NCBI RefSeq assembly: GCF_902702915.1
Contig: NZ_LR738849.1
Location: forward strand, 2,549,001-2,613,000
Length of the DNA: 64,000 bases
Direction: 5' to 3'
Source of the DNA: Desulfovibrio sp. 86
GTDB taxonomy: Bacteria > Desulfobacterota > Desulfovibrionia > Desulfovibrionales > Desulfovibrionaceae
The notes under the pieces are model-generated. The model ran no database searches. It saw nothing but the letters and a program-made list of their open reading frames with translations, and was not told where the DNA came from. Positions 1 to 8,359 of this stretch are shown here, piece after piece; the first letter of the stretch is position 1; every line of letters begins with the position of its first letter. Made by a program: the position numbers and the translations under genes.

Positions 1-190
1 CCCGGTGCGCTTTTTCTGCGTCATGGGCCGCATGGCCGCCGCTCTGGCCATTGTTGAAGAAGGCAATGACATGACCGGCGTCCGTTCCAAAGACATGCCG
101 GAAGTGACGGAAAGCGAGCTGGCTCTGGCCAGACGCCACCTTGGCACCATGCTGAAGGTCAGCACCGATGTGCCGCCCATAAGCCGGTAG
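1..190 (+). CDS. C-terminal end of an unidentified protein (5' end outside window)
   Basis: The reading frame is open from the window edge to a TAG at 188-190 and encodes about 62 residues. Codon use is strongly G/C-ending, like the confirmed genes around it, so I take it as the real tail of a longer gene. It is a soluble, mostly helical segment ending in a motif around RRHLGTML and VPPISR. I do not recognise the family. An internal ATG at 23 exists but nothing there marks a start. Nothing further about its function can be read from this piece. Confidence 0.5.
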   Translation, partial: PVRFFCVMGRMAAALAIVEEGNDMTGVRSKDMPEVTESELALARRHLGTMLKVSTDVPPISR

Positions 191-416
191 GCGAGGGCGT
201 GCCCGGCGCGCGGCGCGGCTGGCGACGATGCTTTTGGCGGCGGCGCAGACACGGGAAAAGCGGTTCGGACTCGTAACATGAAAACCAGCCGCAGGCTTGC
301 CTCCTGTGGGGCATTGTGGGCGATCCGGGGCGGAGCTCGCCAGTTTTCGTGGCCTGCTGCGAGCGACAGTGCCGCGCAACACAGGCACAGCATAAAATCC
401 GCAAAGGTGGTTTTGC

Positions 417-986
417 ATGTCAACCCGGCGGTATGCGTTCAGTTGGGACTATGTCGGCAATGTTCATGACGGTCGGCCAAATCTCGGCAACAGCGCGCGC
501 ATCGAGGTATACCGGCTGTTTCAGTATACCCTGCGTGACGTCATTGAGGTGCGCTACGGTACGGCCGAATCCGAAGAAATCATGCGCGAGAGCGGAAAGC
601 TGGCCGGGCGGAAATTCTGCGAAAGATTTATCGGCCGCCGTGAGCGGTTTGACGATTTTGTGGCGGCGGCGCAAAAAGCCCTGCTGGACTTTGGCATCGG
701 CATCATGCGCATCGAAAGCGCCGACTACGAAGCCTTGCATTTTACCCTGACCGTGGCTGAAGATCTGGACTGTTCCGGCCTGCCGGACAAAGATCACACG
801 GTCTGCCACTACGATGAGGGATTTCTGGCAGGCATGCTTCTGATTCAGACCGGCGAGGAGTTTCACGTGCGTGAAATCGATTGCTGGTGCACTGGCGACA
901 GAACATGCCGCTTTGAGGTCAAACGGCTGCTCCAGACAGATACTGGCAAGGCAGATACTGGCAAGGCGGTTCCTGACACGGTCTGA
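417..986 (+). CDS. V4R (4-vinyl reductase) domain protein
   Basis: This 189-residue soluble protein carries a V4R domain in its C-terminal half. The visible signature is CHYDEGFLAG followed about 25 residues later by a Cys-rich CWCTGDRTCRFEV block. V4R domains are small-ligand or metal binding modules found in sensory proteins and in bacteriochlorophyll and phenol-regulator proteins. No DNA-binding or output domain is attached here. The ATG at 417 follows an AAAGGTGG ribosome site. The C-terminus contains an exact 15-bp tandem duplication, giving DTGKADTGKA, just before the stop. No operon partner is evident. The domain call is firm and the role is unknown. Confidence 0.8.
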   Translation: MSTRRYAFSWDYVGNVHDGRPNLGNSARIEVYRLFQYTLRDVIEVRYGTAESEEIMRESGKLAGRKFCERFIGRRERFDDFVAAAQKALLDFGIGIMRIESADYEALHFTLTVAEDLDCSGLPDKDHTVCHYDEGFLAGMLLIQTGEEFHVREIDCWCTGDRTCRFEVKRLLQTDTGKADTGKAVPDTV

Positions 987-1038
987 AGCAACATCCCGCA
1001 GCGTGTATGCCGCCTTCCAAGCCCTCCCTCCTTTATGC

Positions 1039-1076
1039 AAAAAAGCCCCTGTCCGTTGTAGTGCGGGCAGGGGCTT
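1039..1076 (-). terminator. Rho-independent terminator of the mfr/modA-like operon
   Basis: A stem of about 13 bp (1043-1055 with 1064-1076, one G-U pair) is followed on the minus strand by six T residues (1039-1044). It lies about 145 nt past the stop of the ModA-like gene. On the plus strand the same hairpin lacks a good T-run, so it acts mainly on the minus strand. Confidence 0.75.
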
Positions 1077-1108
1077 GATGTGTTATGGATCAGGAACCAG
1101 GCAGGTTG

Positions 1109-1173
1109 CGAATAAAAAGAGTTAACCGTCCTGCAGGGATTTTCCTGAAAATCCTTGCCGCGAAGTGCTCTGT
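1109..1173. repeat. Family A intergenic repeat, partial and diverged copy
   Basis: About 60 bp align by eye with the central part of the copies at 9551-9677 and 38274-38400. They share a GAGTTAAC block, an internal AAGGATTTT/AAAATCCTT hairpin and a CGAARTGC end. The outer TAGAGCA ends are missing. Confidence 0.6.
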
Positions 1174-1222
1174 CGATTGCGTGAGCAGTCGCCCGCAGCG
1201 AAGGCGTAAGCGCAGTTCATTT

Positions 1223-2005
1223 CTAGTGGTTGGCCGCTTCCAGACCCGTATCGTCAATGACTTTGGCGGACTGCGGTGAAGCGAGATATTTCAGCAGAGC
1301 CTTTGCCCCTTCCGGATTTTTGGCTCCCTTGACCACGCCGGCGGAAAACAGCGTCACTTCCTGCACGGCATCGGGGATCAGGCCCACGATGAGGATGCCT
1401 TCAACGGGCTTGAGTTCGCTGAGCTGCTGAAAGCCGATCTCGGCTTCGCCTCGGGCCACCACCTTGCCAACAGGTTCAGCGGGTATCATGCGGGCCTTGT
1501 CCTTGAGGGCGTCCGCAAGACCCAGCTTGGGGATCATGACCTTGGCGATATACGTGCCGCTGGCGCTGTCAGAATAGGCAATGCTTTTGGCTTTGAGCAT
1601 GGTCTGCTTGAGGGCATCCACCGTTGCGATATCAGGGGCGGGCGCTCCGGCGCGCACAGCCAGCGCGATCTTTGAGCGCGCCAGCAGTACAGTGCTCGAC
1701 GGATCCACCTTGCCTTCCTTCACCAGTTTGTCGAGTGAATTGCCCACCATGATGACCACGTCAATGGGTTCCCCGCGTTCCAGGCGCTGGGGAATGGCGT
1801 TGTGGGTGTCGCCCATGGACGGCCCCCATGCGGATTTGAGGGTATTGCCCGTGGCTTTTTCAAATTCCGGGGCAAGGGCCTTGTAGGCGGCGGCAAAGCC
1901 GCCGGAACTGACAACGTTGATTTCAGCAGCGCTGGCAAGGCTTGTAAGGGCCAGAAAAGCCATGCTCCATATGACCAGACGTACAGACCTGAGTAGCATT
2001 TTCAT
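1223..2005 (-). CDS. Orphan ModA-like periplasmic substrate-binding protein
   Basis: This 260-residue protein has a Sec signal peptide (charged MKMLLRSVR, hydrophobic core, cleavage near ASA-AE at about residue 27). The fold looks like the type 2 periplasmic binding proteins of the ModA/SBP_bac_11 group, with an N-terminal NVVSSGGFAAAY strand-helix and a GVVKGAKNPEGAKALLKYL end typical of that group. No ModB or ModC permease or ATPase gene is nearby. It lies 43 nt behind mfrE on the same strand, with an AAGGGG ribosome site, so it is probably co-transcribed with the fumarate reductase. The ligand is unknown; molybdate, another oxyanion or an organic acid are all possible. Confidence 0.8.
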   Translation of the reverse strand: MKMLLRSVRLVIWSMAFLALTSLASAAEINVVSSGGFAAAYKALAPEFEKATGNTLKSAWGPSMGDTHNAIPQRLERGEPIDVVIMVGNSLDKLVKEGKVDPSSTVLLARSKIALAVRAGAPAPDIATVDALKQTMLKAKSIAYSDSASGTYIAKVMIPKLGLADALKDKARMIPAEPVGKVVARGEAEIGFQQLSELKPVEGILIVGLIPDAVQEVTLFSAGVVKGAKNPEGAKALLKYLASPQSAKVIDDTGLEAANH

Positions 2006-2048
2006 CTTGGTTCCCCTTGGTGCAGAGTATGGTTGAACACGCTGTCAG

Positions 2049-2918
2049 CTACAGCGAAAGAGCTTTTTTCAGCCCGTCAGGGGCCACAATGAGCCTGTCC
2101 AGCCCGATGGAATCGTGCGGGGCTCCCAGCGCAAGGGCCAGCAACTGGGGCAGATGCAGGGCTGGCACCGTCGCCTTACTGCCTGTCACGTCAGCGGCAT
2201 TGCCCTGATACATGTCCAGTTGCATCTGGCACAGGGGGCAGGGCGACACAACGCAGTGGGCCTTGGATCTGGCGGCATCCGTCACCAGTGACGAAACCAT
2301 TACCATGGCGTCGTGTTCTGCGGGATACACCGCGTGGAAACCGCAGCAGTCGAGACGACGGGGGTAGGGAACCGGCGTAGCGCCCAGGGTGGTGACGATA
2401 TCTTCCAGGCTGTGCGGTGTGCGCGAGCTTTCAAAGTTCATGATGGGTTCGGGCCGCACGCTGTGGCAGCCGTAAAAACAGGCCACGTTAAGCCCCGTGA
2501 GCGGCTTTGCAACTTTTGCCTTGAGGGCGGGCAGGTCTTTGGCCAGTTCCCACAGAAGCGTAGTGACTTCGGCCGTGCCTTTGTATTCAAGGCTGGCAGC
2601 CGAAAGCCACTGGTTTGCCTGATCTTTTTTGCCTTGATCCAGTTGGGATTTGGCAGTGCGCAGCATGAGGGAGCAGGTGCTGCACGCGGTAATTACCGGT
2701 GCGCCAAGCTGCTCGCCCAGCGCCAGATTGCGGGCATTGGCCGCCAGCGCCTCGTTGGGGGCGATGTCCTGCACATGTGATGCGCCGCAACAGCTCCAGC
2801 CCGGTATTTCCACCAGTTCCACATCCAGCAGTTTTGCGCTGGCCTCAAGGGCTGTGCGCGCTTCACTGGCGGCGGCATTCAGCACGCAGCCGGGAAAAAA
2901 AGCATAACGCTTCAGCAT
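2049..2918 (-). CDS. mfrE: Methylmenaquinol:fumarate reductase, CCG-domain subunit E
   Basis: This 289-residue protein has two tandem Cys-rich CCG domains. The first shows PGWSCCGASH and ACSTCS; the second shows YGCHS, DCCGFH and SPCPLCQMQ. Subunits of this kind (SdhE/MfrE, related to HdrB) replace the usual haem membrane anchors in type E succinate:quinone oxidoreductases and link the complex to the quinol pool. There is no signal peptide, which fits hitch-hiking export with the Tat-targeted MfrA if the complex is periplasmic, as in Wolinella and Campylobacter. It starts 3 nt after mfrB, with a ribosome site inside the mfrB end. Confidence 0.88.
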   Translation of the reverse strand: MLKRYAFFPGCVLNAAASEARTALEASAKLLDVELVEIPGWSCCGASHVQDIAPNEALAANARNLALGEQLGAPVITACSTCSLMLRTAKSQLDQGKKDQANQWLSAASLEYKGTAEVTTLLWELAKDLPALKAKVAKPLTGLNVACFYGCHSVRPEPIMNFESSRTPHSLEDIVTTLGATPVPYPRRLDCCGFHAVYPAEHDAMVMVSSLVTDAARSKAHCVVSPCPLCQMQLDMYQGNAADVTGSKATVPALHLPQLLALALGAPHDSIGLDRLIVAPDGLKKALSL

Positions 2919-2921
2919 GTT

Positions 2922-3893
2922 TTACTCCTTACCCTTGGCATCAGCTTTTGCCAGATCAAGAATGCGGACAAAGTCGGCCTGCCCCTTGATGGGGTCGTTG
3001 CCCAAAAGCTCTGTGGGGTGAACCTTGCCGTGACGCAGCAGATCGACGGCGAGCCCAACCCTGGTCATGGCGCTTATGCCTTCCGTTCGCAGGGCCATTT
3101 TCATTTCGTTGAGGCGGCCCGTGTCGCGCATGTCGGTCAAGAACGCCTCGGCATGTTCCGGCCCCTTGCCCTTATTGAGGCCCCGGTTCACGGTGATGTT
3201 GCGCATCATGCTTATGCCTTCCACCGGCTTGACGTGCTTGGGGCAGACGTTGGAGCATTCCTGGCAGTGCACGCATTTCCACAGGCCGGAGTCATACGCC
3301 GGTTTGGCGTGTACCATGGGGTCCTTGCTGCGCGAGTCCACCGACATGCGGGCGGCGGTGTTGAAGACAAAGGGCTCAAGATAGTCCGCCCGGTTCACGG
3401 TAAGCTTGTTGCAGGAAGAGGCGCAGCATCCGCAAAGGATGCAGTCCCACATGCCCACAATCTGATCCATTTCTTCGCCGCTTTGCGTACAGCCTTTTTC
3501 CTTGGAAAACTCTTTGCGGGCCACAAGCGAGGGGTGAACCTTGCGCAGATTTTCAAGCGCGGGCTCCCAATCCACGACCAGGTCTGAAATGACCGTAAAA
3601 TTGGCAAGCGGCGCAATGGTCACCTTGTTGGTGTTGTACAGGGCCAACTGGTCTTCCATGCTCGTGTCGCAGGCGATGATGGGTTGGCCGTTGAGCCTGA
3701 CGCCGCAAGCGCCGCAAATGGCCATGCGGCACGCTGCGGTAAAGTTGAGGGTGGGGTCCAGATGTTCCTTGATAAAAATCAGTGTGTTGAGCACCGTTTT
3801 ATTGTGCACGTCCGCGCGGGTCAGCGTATACTCCTGCGGGTACCGCTTTTTGCCGTCAAAACGCTCGATAACTATGAATACTGCGTCGCTCAT
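2922..3893 (-). CDS. mfrB: Methylmenaquinol:fumarate reductase, iron-sulfur subunit B
   Basis: At 323 residues this is longer than a typical SdhB/FrdB (about 240), with extra C-terminal sequence. The plant-type [2Fe-2S] site is visible as CRMAICGACG with a distal Cys in IIACDT. Two further cluster motifs follow, CILCGCCASSCN and CVHCQECSNVCP, for the [4Fe-4S] and [3Fe-4S] clusters. It passes electrons between MfrE and the flavin of MfrA. Its ATG overlaps the mfrA stop by one base (TGATG), so the two are translationally coupled. Confidence 0.92.
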   Translation of the reverse strand: MSDAVFIVIERFDGKKRYPQEYTLTRADVHNKTVLNTLIFIKEHLDPTLNFTAACRMAICGACGVRLNGQPIIACDTSMEDQLALYNTNKVTIAPLANFTVISDLVVDWEPALENLRKVHPSLVARKEFSKEKGCTQSGEEMDQIVGMWDCILCGCCASSCNKLTVNRADYLEPFVFNTAARMSVDSRSKDPMVHAKPAYDSGLWKCVHCQECSNVCPKHVKPVEGISMMRNITVNRGLNKGKGPEHAEAFLTDMRDTGRLNEMKMALRTEGISAMTRVGLAVDLLRHGKVHPTELLGNDPIKGQADFVRILDLAKADAKGKE

Positions 3894-5737
3894 CAGTACT
3901 TACGCTCCTGAGGCTTGAATTTGGTGATGCTCACATCGCGCCAGTCCAGCTTCATGCCGCCGTCAGCCAGGGTAACGAGCGAGTGCTTGAGAAAATGCTC
4001 GTCATCGCGTTTGGGAAAGTCCGTGCGGTAGTGCGCGCCGCGTGATTCCTGTCTGGCCCTCGCGGCAAAGGTGGCCGCCTTGGCGCAGGCGAGCAGGTTG
4101 CCCAGCTCCACGTACTGCGTATAAAGCGTGTTGTAGTTCGGATTGGTGCAAGGGACGCTGGCGTCCTCGTACGCCCTGGACAGGGAGTCCAGATCGTCGG
4201 CGGCCTGCCGCATATTGTCTTCAGTGCGGAAGATGCCCATGTTGTCCCACATGACCTCGCCAAGGCGCTCACGGATGGCAAAGACGTCAGTTTTGGCGGT
4301 GCGGGCCGTGACAGTGGCATAGTGGTCTGTCCACTTCTTGCAGAGTTCGAGCAGGTTTGTGCCCTCGGCAGCGGGCGAGTCCCCCCTGGCATAGGCAGCG
4401 GCCCCCTGCCCGGCCCAGTTGCCGGTGGCGGAAGCCTCAGCCAGAGAATTGCCGCCAAGGCGGTTGGCGCCGTGGATGGAAACGTTGGATGCCTCGCCAG
4501 CGGCGTACAGGCCCGGCAGGCTGGTGTTCATCTCGTGATAGTTGAGCACGTCAATGCCGCCCATGCAGTAGTGGGCCGTGGGCCTGATAATCATGGGTTC
4601 CTTGACGAGATCGATCCCCTCAAAAAGCTTGCCGATGTGGCGGATCATCGGCAGATCCTTGTCGATTTTGGCTTCACCCAGGTGGCGCAGATCAAGGTAG
4701 ACGTATGCCTCCATGCCTTCGCCAAAGGCCCGGCCAGCGAGAATTTCCGATTCTATGGAGCGGGATACGATGTCGCGGGGGGCCAGCTCCATGCGATCCT
4801 TGGCATAGCGGGACATGAAGCGTTCGCCCAGGCGGTTGACAAGGTAGCCGCCCTCGCCACGGGCTGCTTCAGTGATGAGCACGCCGCCGTGGACAACGCC
4901 TGTGGGGTGAAACTGCGTCATCTCAGGGTCCTTCATGGGAACTCCGACGCGCAGGGCCGCCGCAGGCCCGTCGCCTGTGGCCACGTAGGGCGTGGAAGAG
5001 CGGTTCCAGTACACCCGGCTGTAGCCGCCGCTGGCCAAAATCACAGCCTTGGCCCGCACGGGCATGATCTCGCCGGTGCGGATGTTGCGCAGCACAACGC
5101 CCTCCAGCGCGCCATTGCTTTTGCCGATGTCGAGCAACTGGTAATCCATGAGAAACTTGACCCCGCGCGTAAGGGCCTCGGCAAACAGGGTCTGGATGAC
5201 GATGTGGCCGGTTTTGTCGGCCGAATAGACACACCGGACTTTGGACGCGCCACCGGCGTAACGCGCCTTGGGCAGGCCAGCCTCGTCACGCGAAAAAGGC
5301 ATGCCAAGGTAATCAAGGGCGTGGATGGTGCGTCCCGCTTCTTCGCAGAAATCCAGCACAGCGTCCTGATCCACAAGGTAGTCGCCGCCTTTGACCGTAT
5401 CAAAGGCGTGCAGGTCAAAGGAATCGCCCTTGCTGAAATCAATGACGCCGTTGATGCCGCCCTCGGCCATGGCCGTGGCGCAGCGGGTGGGCATGGTTTT
5501 GGCTACCACACAGATTCTGGCCTTGGGATTGGCCTCCATGGCGGAAACAGCCGCGCGCAGGCCAGCGCCGCCGGAGCCGATGACGATGATGTCGAAATCC
5601 AGCAGGGGTTTATTGTTGGCGGCCCACAGGGTGGAACCCAAGCCGCCCAGACCCAGGGAAAAGGTCAGGGCGCCTGCGGTGACCACTGAGGCCTTGATAA
5701 AGGTGCGTCGATCCATGAACAGTCTTTTGTCTGACAT
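3893..5737 (-). CDS. mfrA: Methylmenaquinol:fumarate reductase, Tat-exported flavoprotein subunit A
   Basis: This 614-residue flavoprotein interconverts fumarate and succinate. Residues 9-15 (DRRTFIK) followed by a hydrophobic stretch form a twin-arginine signal, which separates this enzyme from cytoplasmic FrdA/SdhA. The FAD-binding GSGGAGL motif is near residue 53. The substrate-site motifs HPTGVVHGG, TEAARGEGG and GANRLGGNSL are present. In the segment ending AEGGING, the His that carries covalent FAD in SdhA/FrdA appears to be Ala in my alignment by eye. I chose the ATG at 5737 because it follows a GGAGG site and begins directly before the Tat motif; an upstream start would bury the signal. 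Fumarate respiration is the likely direction. Confidence 0.9.
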   Translation of the reverse strand: MSDKRLFMDRRTFIKASVVTAGALTFSLGLGGLGSTLWAANNKPLLDFDIIVIGSGGAGLRAAVSAMEANPKARICVVAKTMPTRCATAMAEGGINGVIDFSKGDSFDLHAFDTVKGGDYLVDQDAVLDFCEEAGRTIHALDYLGMPFSRDEAGLPKARYAGGASKVRCVYSADKTGHIVIQTLFAEALTRGVKFLMDYQLLDIGKSNGALEGVVLRNIRTGEIMPVRAKAVILASGGYSRVYWNRSSTPYVATGDGPAAALRVGVPMKDPEMTQFHPTGVVHGGVLITEAARGEGGYLVNRLGERFMSRYAKDRMELAPRDIVSRSIESEILAGRAFGEGMEAYVYLDLRHLGEAKIDKDLPMIRHIGKLFEGIDLVKEPMIIRPTAHYCMGGIDVLNYHEMNTSLPGLYAAGEASNVSIHGANRLGGNSLAEASATGNWAGQGAAAYARGDSPAAEGTNLLELCKKWTDHYATVTARTAKTDVFAIRERLGEVMWDNMGIFRTEDNMRQAADDLDSLSRAYEDASVPCTNPNYNTLYTQYVELGNLLACAKAATFAARARQESRGAHYRTDFPKRDDEHFLKHSLVTLADGGMKLDWRDVSITKFKPQERKY

Positions 5738-5789
5738 TGTTTCCTCCAGATGCAATGAACAAAGAGGGAATTTACAAGTGTCCGCCTTT

Positions 5790-5806
5790 AACAATATTTG
5801 TGCCAA
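5790..5806 (-). promoter_or_regulatory. Sigma-54 (-24/-12) promoter for mfrABE
   Basis: On the minus strand the sequence reads TTGGCAC-N5-TTGTT. GG (5804-5803) is separated by exactly 10 nt from GT (5792-5791). It matches the YTGGCAC-N5-TTGCW consensus except for T in place of the -12 C. The predicted start is near 5779, about 40 nt before the mfrA ATG. Confidence 0.75.
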
Positions 5807-5940
5807 AAAGCGCAATTGACGGCGCGATGGGCAGGCAATGGGTGTGTCATACATTATTTTTTAAATAAAAATGCATAGTTATGTATATTTTTCCAGGTGG
5901 TGCTCCATGTCGCAAGCGTCCCTTGTCAGGGCAATAAGGC

Positions 5941-5983
5941 GTTTCAAAAGCATTTCAAACTGCTTCATGAAACATGCTGAAAC
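5941..5983. promoter_or_regulatory. Cluster of GTTTCA/TGAAAC half-sites, probable activator binding region
   Basis: GTTTCA occurs at 5941-5946 and TGAAAC at 5968-5973 and 5978-5983, with a further TTTCA at 5953. GCAT/ATGC flanks extend the outer pair into an inverted repeat. The cluster lies about 160-205 bp upstream of the predicted mfr start, a usual distance for a sigma-54 enhancer, and just before the divergent activator gene. Confidence 0.55.
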
Positions 5984-6033
5984 TTGCCTTTGTGCGACGC
6001 GCGGCCTATCCTGCCGGACAGCAAGGAGTTTGC

Positions 6034-7929
6034 ATGAACGCTTCCCCTGTCATTGGTCTGGTTTTTTCGTCGCAACGCAATGTGGACAATGTGCGCAAGG
6101 TGCTGGAGGGCAAGCCCTGCCGTCTTGTGGAGGCGGTCTTCGACCTTGAGGACGCCGTTGAGCCGGTACGGCAGATTATTGAGGAGCAGGGGGTTGAGGT
6201 TATCCTGTCCCGCAGGGGAACGGCCTATATTCTGCGGCAGCTTTCCGTGCCGGTCGTGGCCCTGGCGGATACGACGGCCAGCCAGTTGCGGGCGCTCAAA
6301 AAGGCCTCAACCATGGGGCAGCGCATAGGCATCACCCAGATACGCACCGGGGAATGCAATGTCGCCCTGTGCGAGGAATTGCTGGGATTTCAGCCGGAGA
6401 TCATCCTGTACAGCGACAAGCGCAGTCTCGAAGAGGGGGTGCTGCATGCCCAGCAGCGGGGGATTGAGATCGTCGTTGGCGGCGACATTACTCGCCGGGC
6501 GGCCCAAAAATGCGGCCTGCCCTTTGTGGACCTGCACGATCAGCCCGAAATCCCGGCCAGTTTTTTTGACAGCATCGTTAATATCGTGCAGACGCAGCGC
6601 AAGGCCCTTAAGGAAAAAGAGCGCTATCGCAGCATCCTTGATGGAATTTCTGAAGGCATTCTGGCTGTGGACGAGCGCGGCGCCATTGAAGAAATCAATC
6701 CCCAGGCATGCAGCATGCTGCAGGTCAACGCACTCAAGGTCATCGGCACGCCCGTGAACAGCGTCTTCCCCGCCTTGCCCCTTGCCGACGCCCACGAGCG
6801 GCACGAACCCCTGCACAATGTGACGGCAGTCTGCAAGCAGCGCGAGCAGTTCATCGTCAACACCATCCCCATCCGCGTGGGCAAAAAAGCTGCCGGTGCG
6901 GTTTTCAGCATACAGCCCGCCGCGCGCATCCTCCAGGCGGAGGAAAGCGTCCGGCAGGCCTACAACCGGGGATTTCGGGCGCGGTATACGCTTGAGGACT
7001 TTTTGCACATGAGCCGTGCCGTGGCCGTGCTTTTGGAGCAGGCCCGCTTGTACGCCCCCTCGGAAGCAGGCGTGTGCATTACCGGCGAAAGCGGCACCGG
7101 CAAGGAAATCCTGGCACAGGGCATACATAATGCCTCCCCCCGAAAGCACGGCCCCTTTGTGCCCCTGAACTGCGCGGCCATGCCCGAATCCCTGCTGGAA
7201 AGCGAACTTTTTGGCTATGCGGAAGGCACATTTACCGGCGGGCGCAGAGGCGGAAAAATCGGCATTTTTGAGCTGGCGCAGGGCGGCACGCTGTTTCTCG
7301 ATGAAGTGGGAACCATTTCTCCTTCGTTTCAGACACGGCTGCTGCGCGTGCTGCAGGAAAAGGAAATCATGCGCCTTGGCAGCAATGTGGTGGTTCCGGC
7401 GGATGTTCGCATCATTGCCGCCGCCAGCAGCGATCTTTGGCAGGACGTCGCTGAAGGAAGGCTGCGCGAGGATCTGTACTATCGCCTGCATGTGCTGCCT
7501 TTGCATATCCCCCCGCTACGGGAACGAAAGGAAGATATTCCCCTGCTTGTGGAGGCTTTTCTGCATGAGTTCCACGCCCAGTATGAAGCGGAGCAAAGGC
7601 CGCGTCTGCATCTGCCCGAGGCGTTTGGCCGGGCCTTGCAGACCCTGCCCTGGCCAGGCAATGTGCGCCAGCTGCGCGCTGTGGCCGAGAGGCTGACGGT
7701 TATTTCCCCACATGGCTATGATGCCGGCGTTTGCGGACGCCTGCTTGAAGAGCTTCGCCATCCCGGCCTGCCGCAGAATCCAGCGGCATCTGTCAGACAA
7801 AAGACGCCCCTCACCCTTGAGCGTGTGCGCGAGGCTCTGCAAAGCTGCGGCAATTCAAAGGTGCGCGCGGCTGCTCTGCTGGGCATCAGCCGTAGCACCT
7901 TGTGGCGTCTGTGCAAGGAGTTGGACTGA
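6034..7929 (+). CDS. PrpR-type sigma-54-dependent transcriptional activator
   Basis: This 631-residue regulator has four visible parts. A PrpR_N sensory domain occupies about residues 5-190, a PAS-like segment about 200-305, an AAA+ domain about 330-560, and a Fis-type helix-turn-helix lies at the end (AAALLGISRSTLW). Walker A is GESGTGKE and Walker B is GTLFLDE. The sigma-54 contact loop is GTFTGG rather than GAFTGA. There is no receiver domain, so it probably senses a small molecule directly. I chose ATG 6034 because AAGGAG precedes it; an earlier ATG at 5974 lies inside the half-site cluster. It is divergent from mfrA, whose promoter is sigma-54 type, so it is the likely mfr activator. Confidence 0.88.
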   Translation: MNASPVIGLVFSSQRNVDNVRKVLEGKPCRLVEAVFDLEDAVEPVRQIIEEQGVEVILSRRGTAYILRQLSVPVVALADTTASQLRALKKASTMGQRIGITQIRTGECNVALCEELLGFQPEIILYSDKRSLEEGVLHAQQRGIEIVVGGDITRRAAQKCGLPFVDLHDQPEIPASFFDSIVNIVQTQRKALKEKERYRSILDGISEGILAVDERGAIEEINPQACSMLQVNALKVIGTPVNSVFPALPLADAHERHEPLHNVTAVCKQREQFIVNTIPIRVGKKAAGAVFSIQPAARILQAEESVRQAYNRGFRARYTLEDFLHMSRAVAVLLEQARLYAPSEAGVCITGESGTGKEILAQGIHNASPRKHGPFVPLNCAAMPESLLESELFGYAEGTFTGGRRGGKIGIFELAQGGTLFLDEVGTISPSFQTRLLRVLQEKEIMRLGSNVVVPADVRIIAAASSDLWQDVAEGRLREDLYYRLHVLPLHIPPLRERKEDIPLLVEAFLHEFHAQYEAEQRPRLHLPEAFGRALQTLPWPGNVRQLRAVAERLTVISPHGYDAGVCGRLLEELRHPGLPQNPAASVRQKTPLTLERVREALQSCGNSKVRAAALLGISRSTLWRLCKELD

Positions 7930-8265
7930 GAGAAGAGCGGGCTGCAGCCGGGATTCGGTCAGGATTGCTGCCGCAGACCGACAGCCCGCTGGCGCAGAGG
8001 CCAGGGCGCTTGGCGCGGGACTTTTGCCCCCGCCGGGCGTTGCAGTGCGCGCTGTCTGCCCGTTTCGGCGCATCCTCCCGCGTGCTGACGGCAGAAAAGC
8101 TGGCAGCATATGCTGGTAGGGATTGAACAGTATGGGAAATATGCCATGAGGGGCAGCAGGAACGGGCACAGCGGTGCGAGACGCAGCGTGGTGGTATGCA
8201 GCAGGGTGGTTATGCTGCGGAGGGTGAGGAGCGGCAGGGGTGGGCACACTGCCTGTGGCGTCGGT
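7930..8265. other. Non-coding gap between convergent genes
   Basis: I see no credible gene here. A 9-bp inverted repeat (7936-7944 with 7982-7990) could be a weak hairpin after the activator gene, but it has no T-run. The rest looks featureless. Confidence 0.5.
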
Positions 8266-8301
8266 AAAAATTTAGGGGGGTGCAGACGCGATGCACCCCC
8301 C
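8266..8301 (-). terminator. Terminator of the TauE/SafE permease operon
   Basis: A perfect 10-bp stem (8275-8284 with 8292-8301, GGGGGGTGCA) with a 7-nt loop is followed on the minus strand by TAAATTTTT. It lies 58 nt beyond the permease stop codon. Confidence 0.8.
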
Positions 8302-8359
8302 TTTGGCCATGGGGCTTGAGGAGAAGTGATTGTGAACCTTGTATGCGGCCGGAGTTGCC

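Noticed and set aside
4322..5689. 455-codon frame opposite mfrA
   Set aside because: It mirrors the mfrA reading frame and has no recognisable protein features.
7936..7990. Terminator after the PrpR-type gene
   Set aside because: The stem is only 9 bp with a long loop and no T-run.
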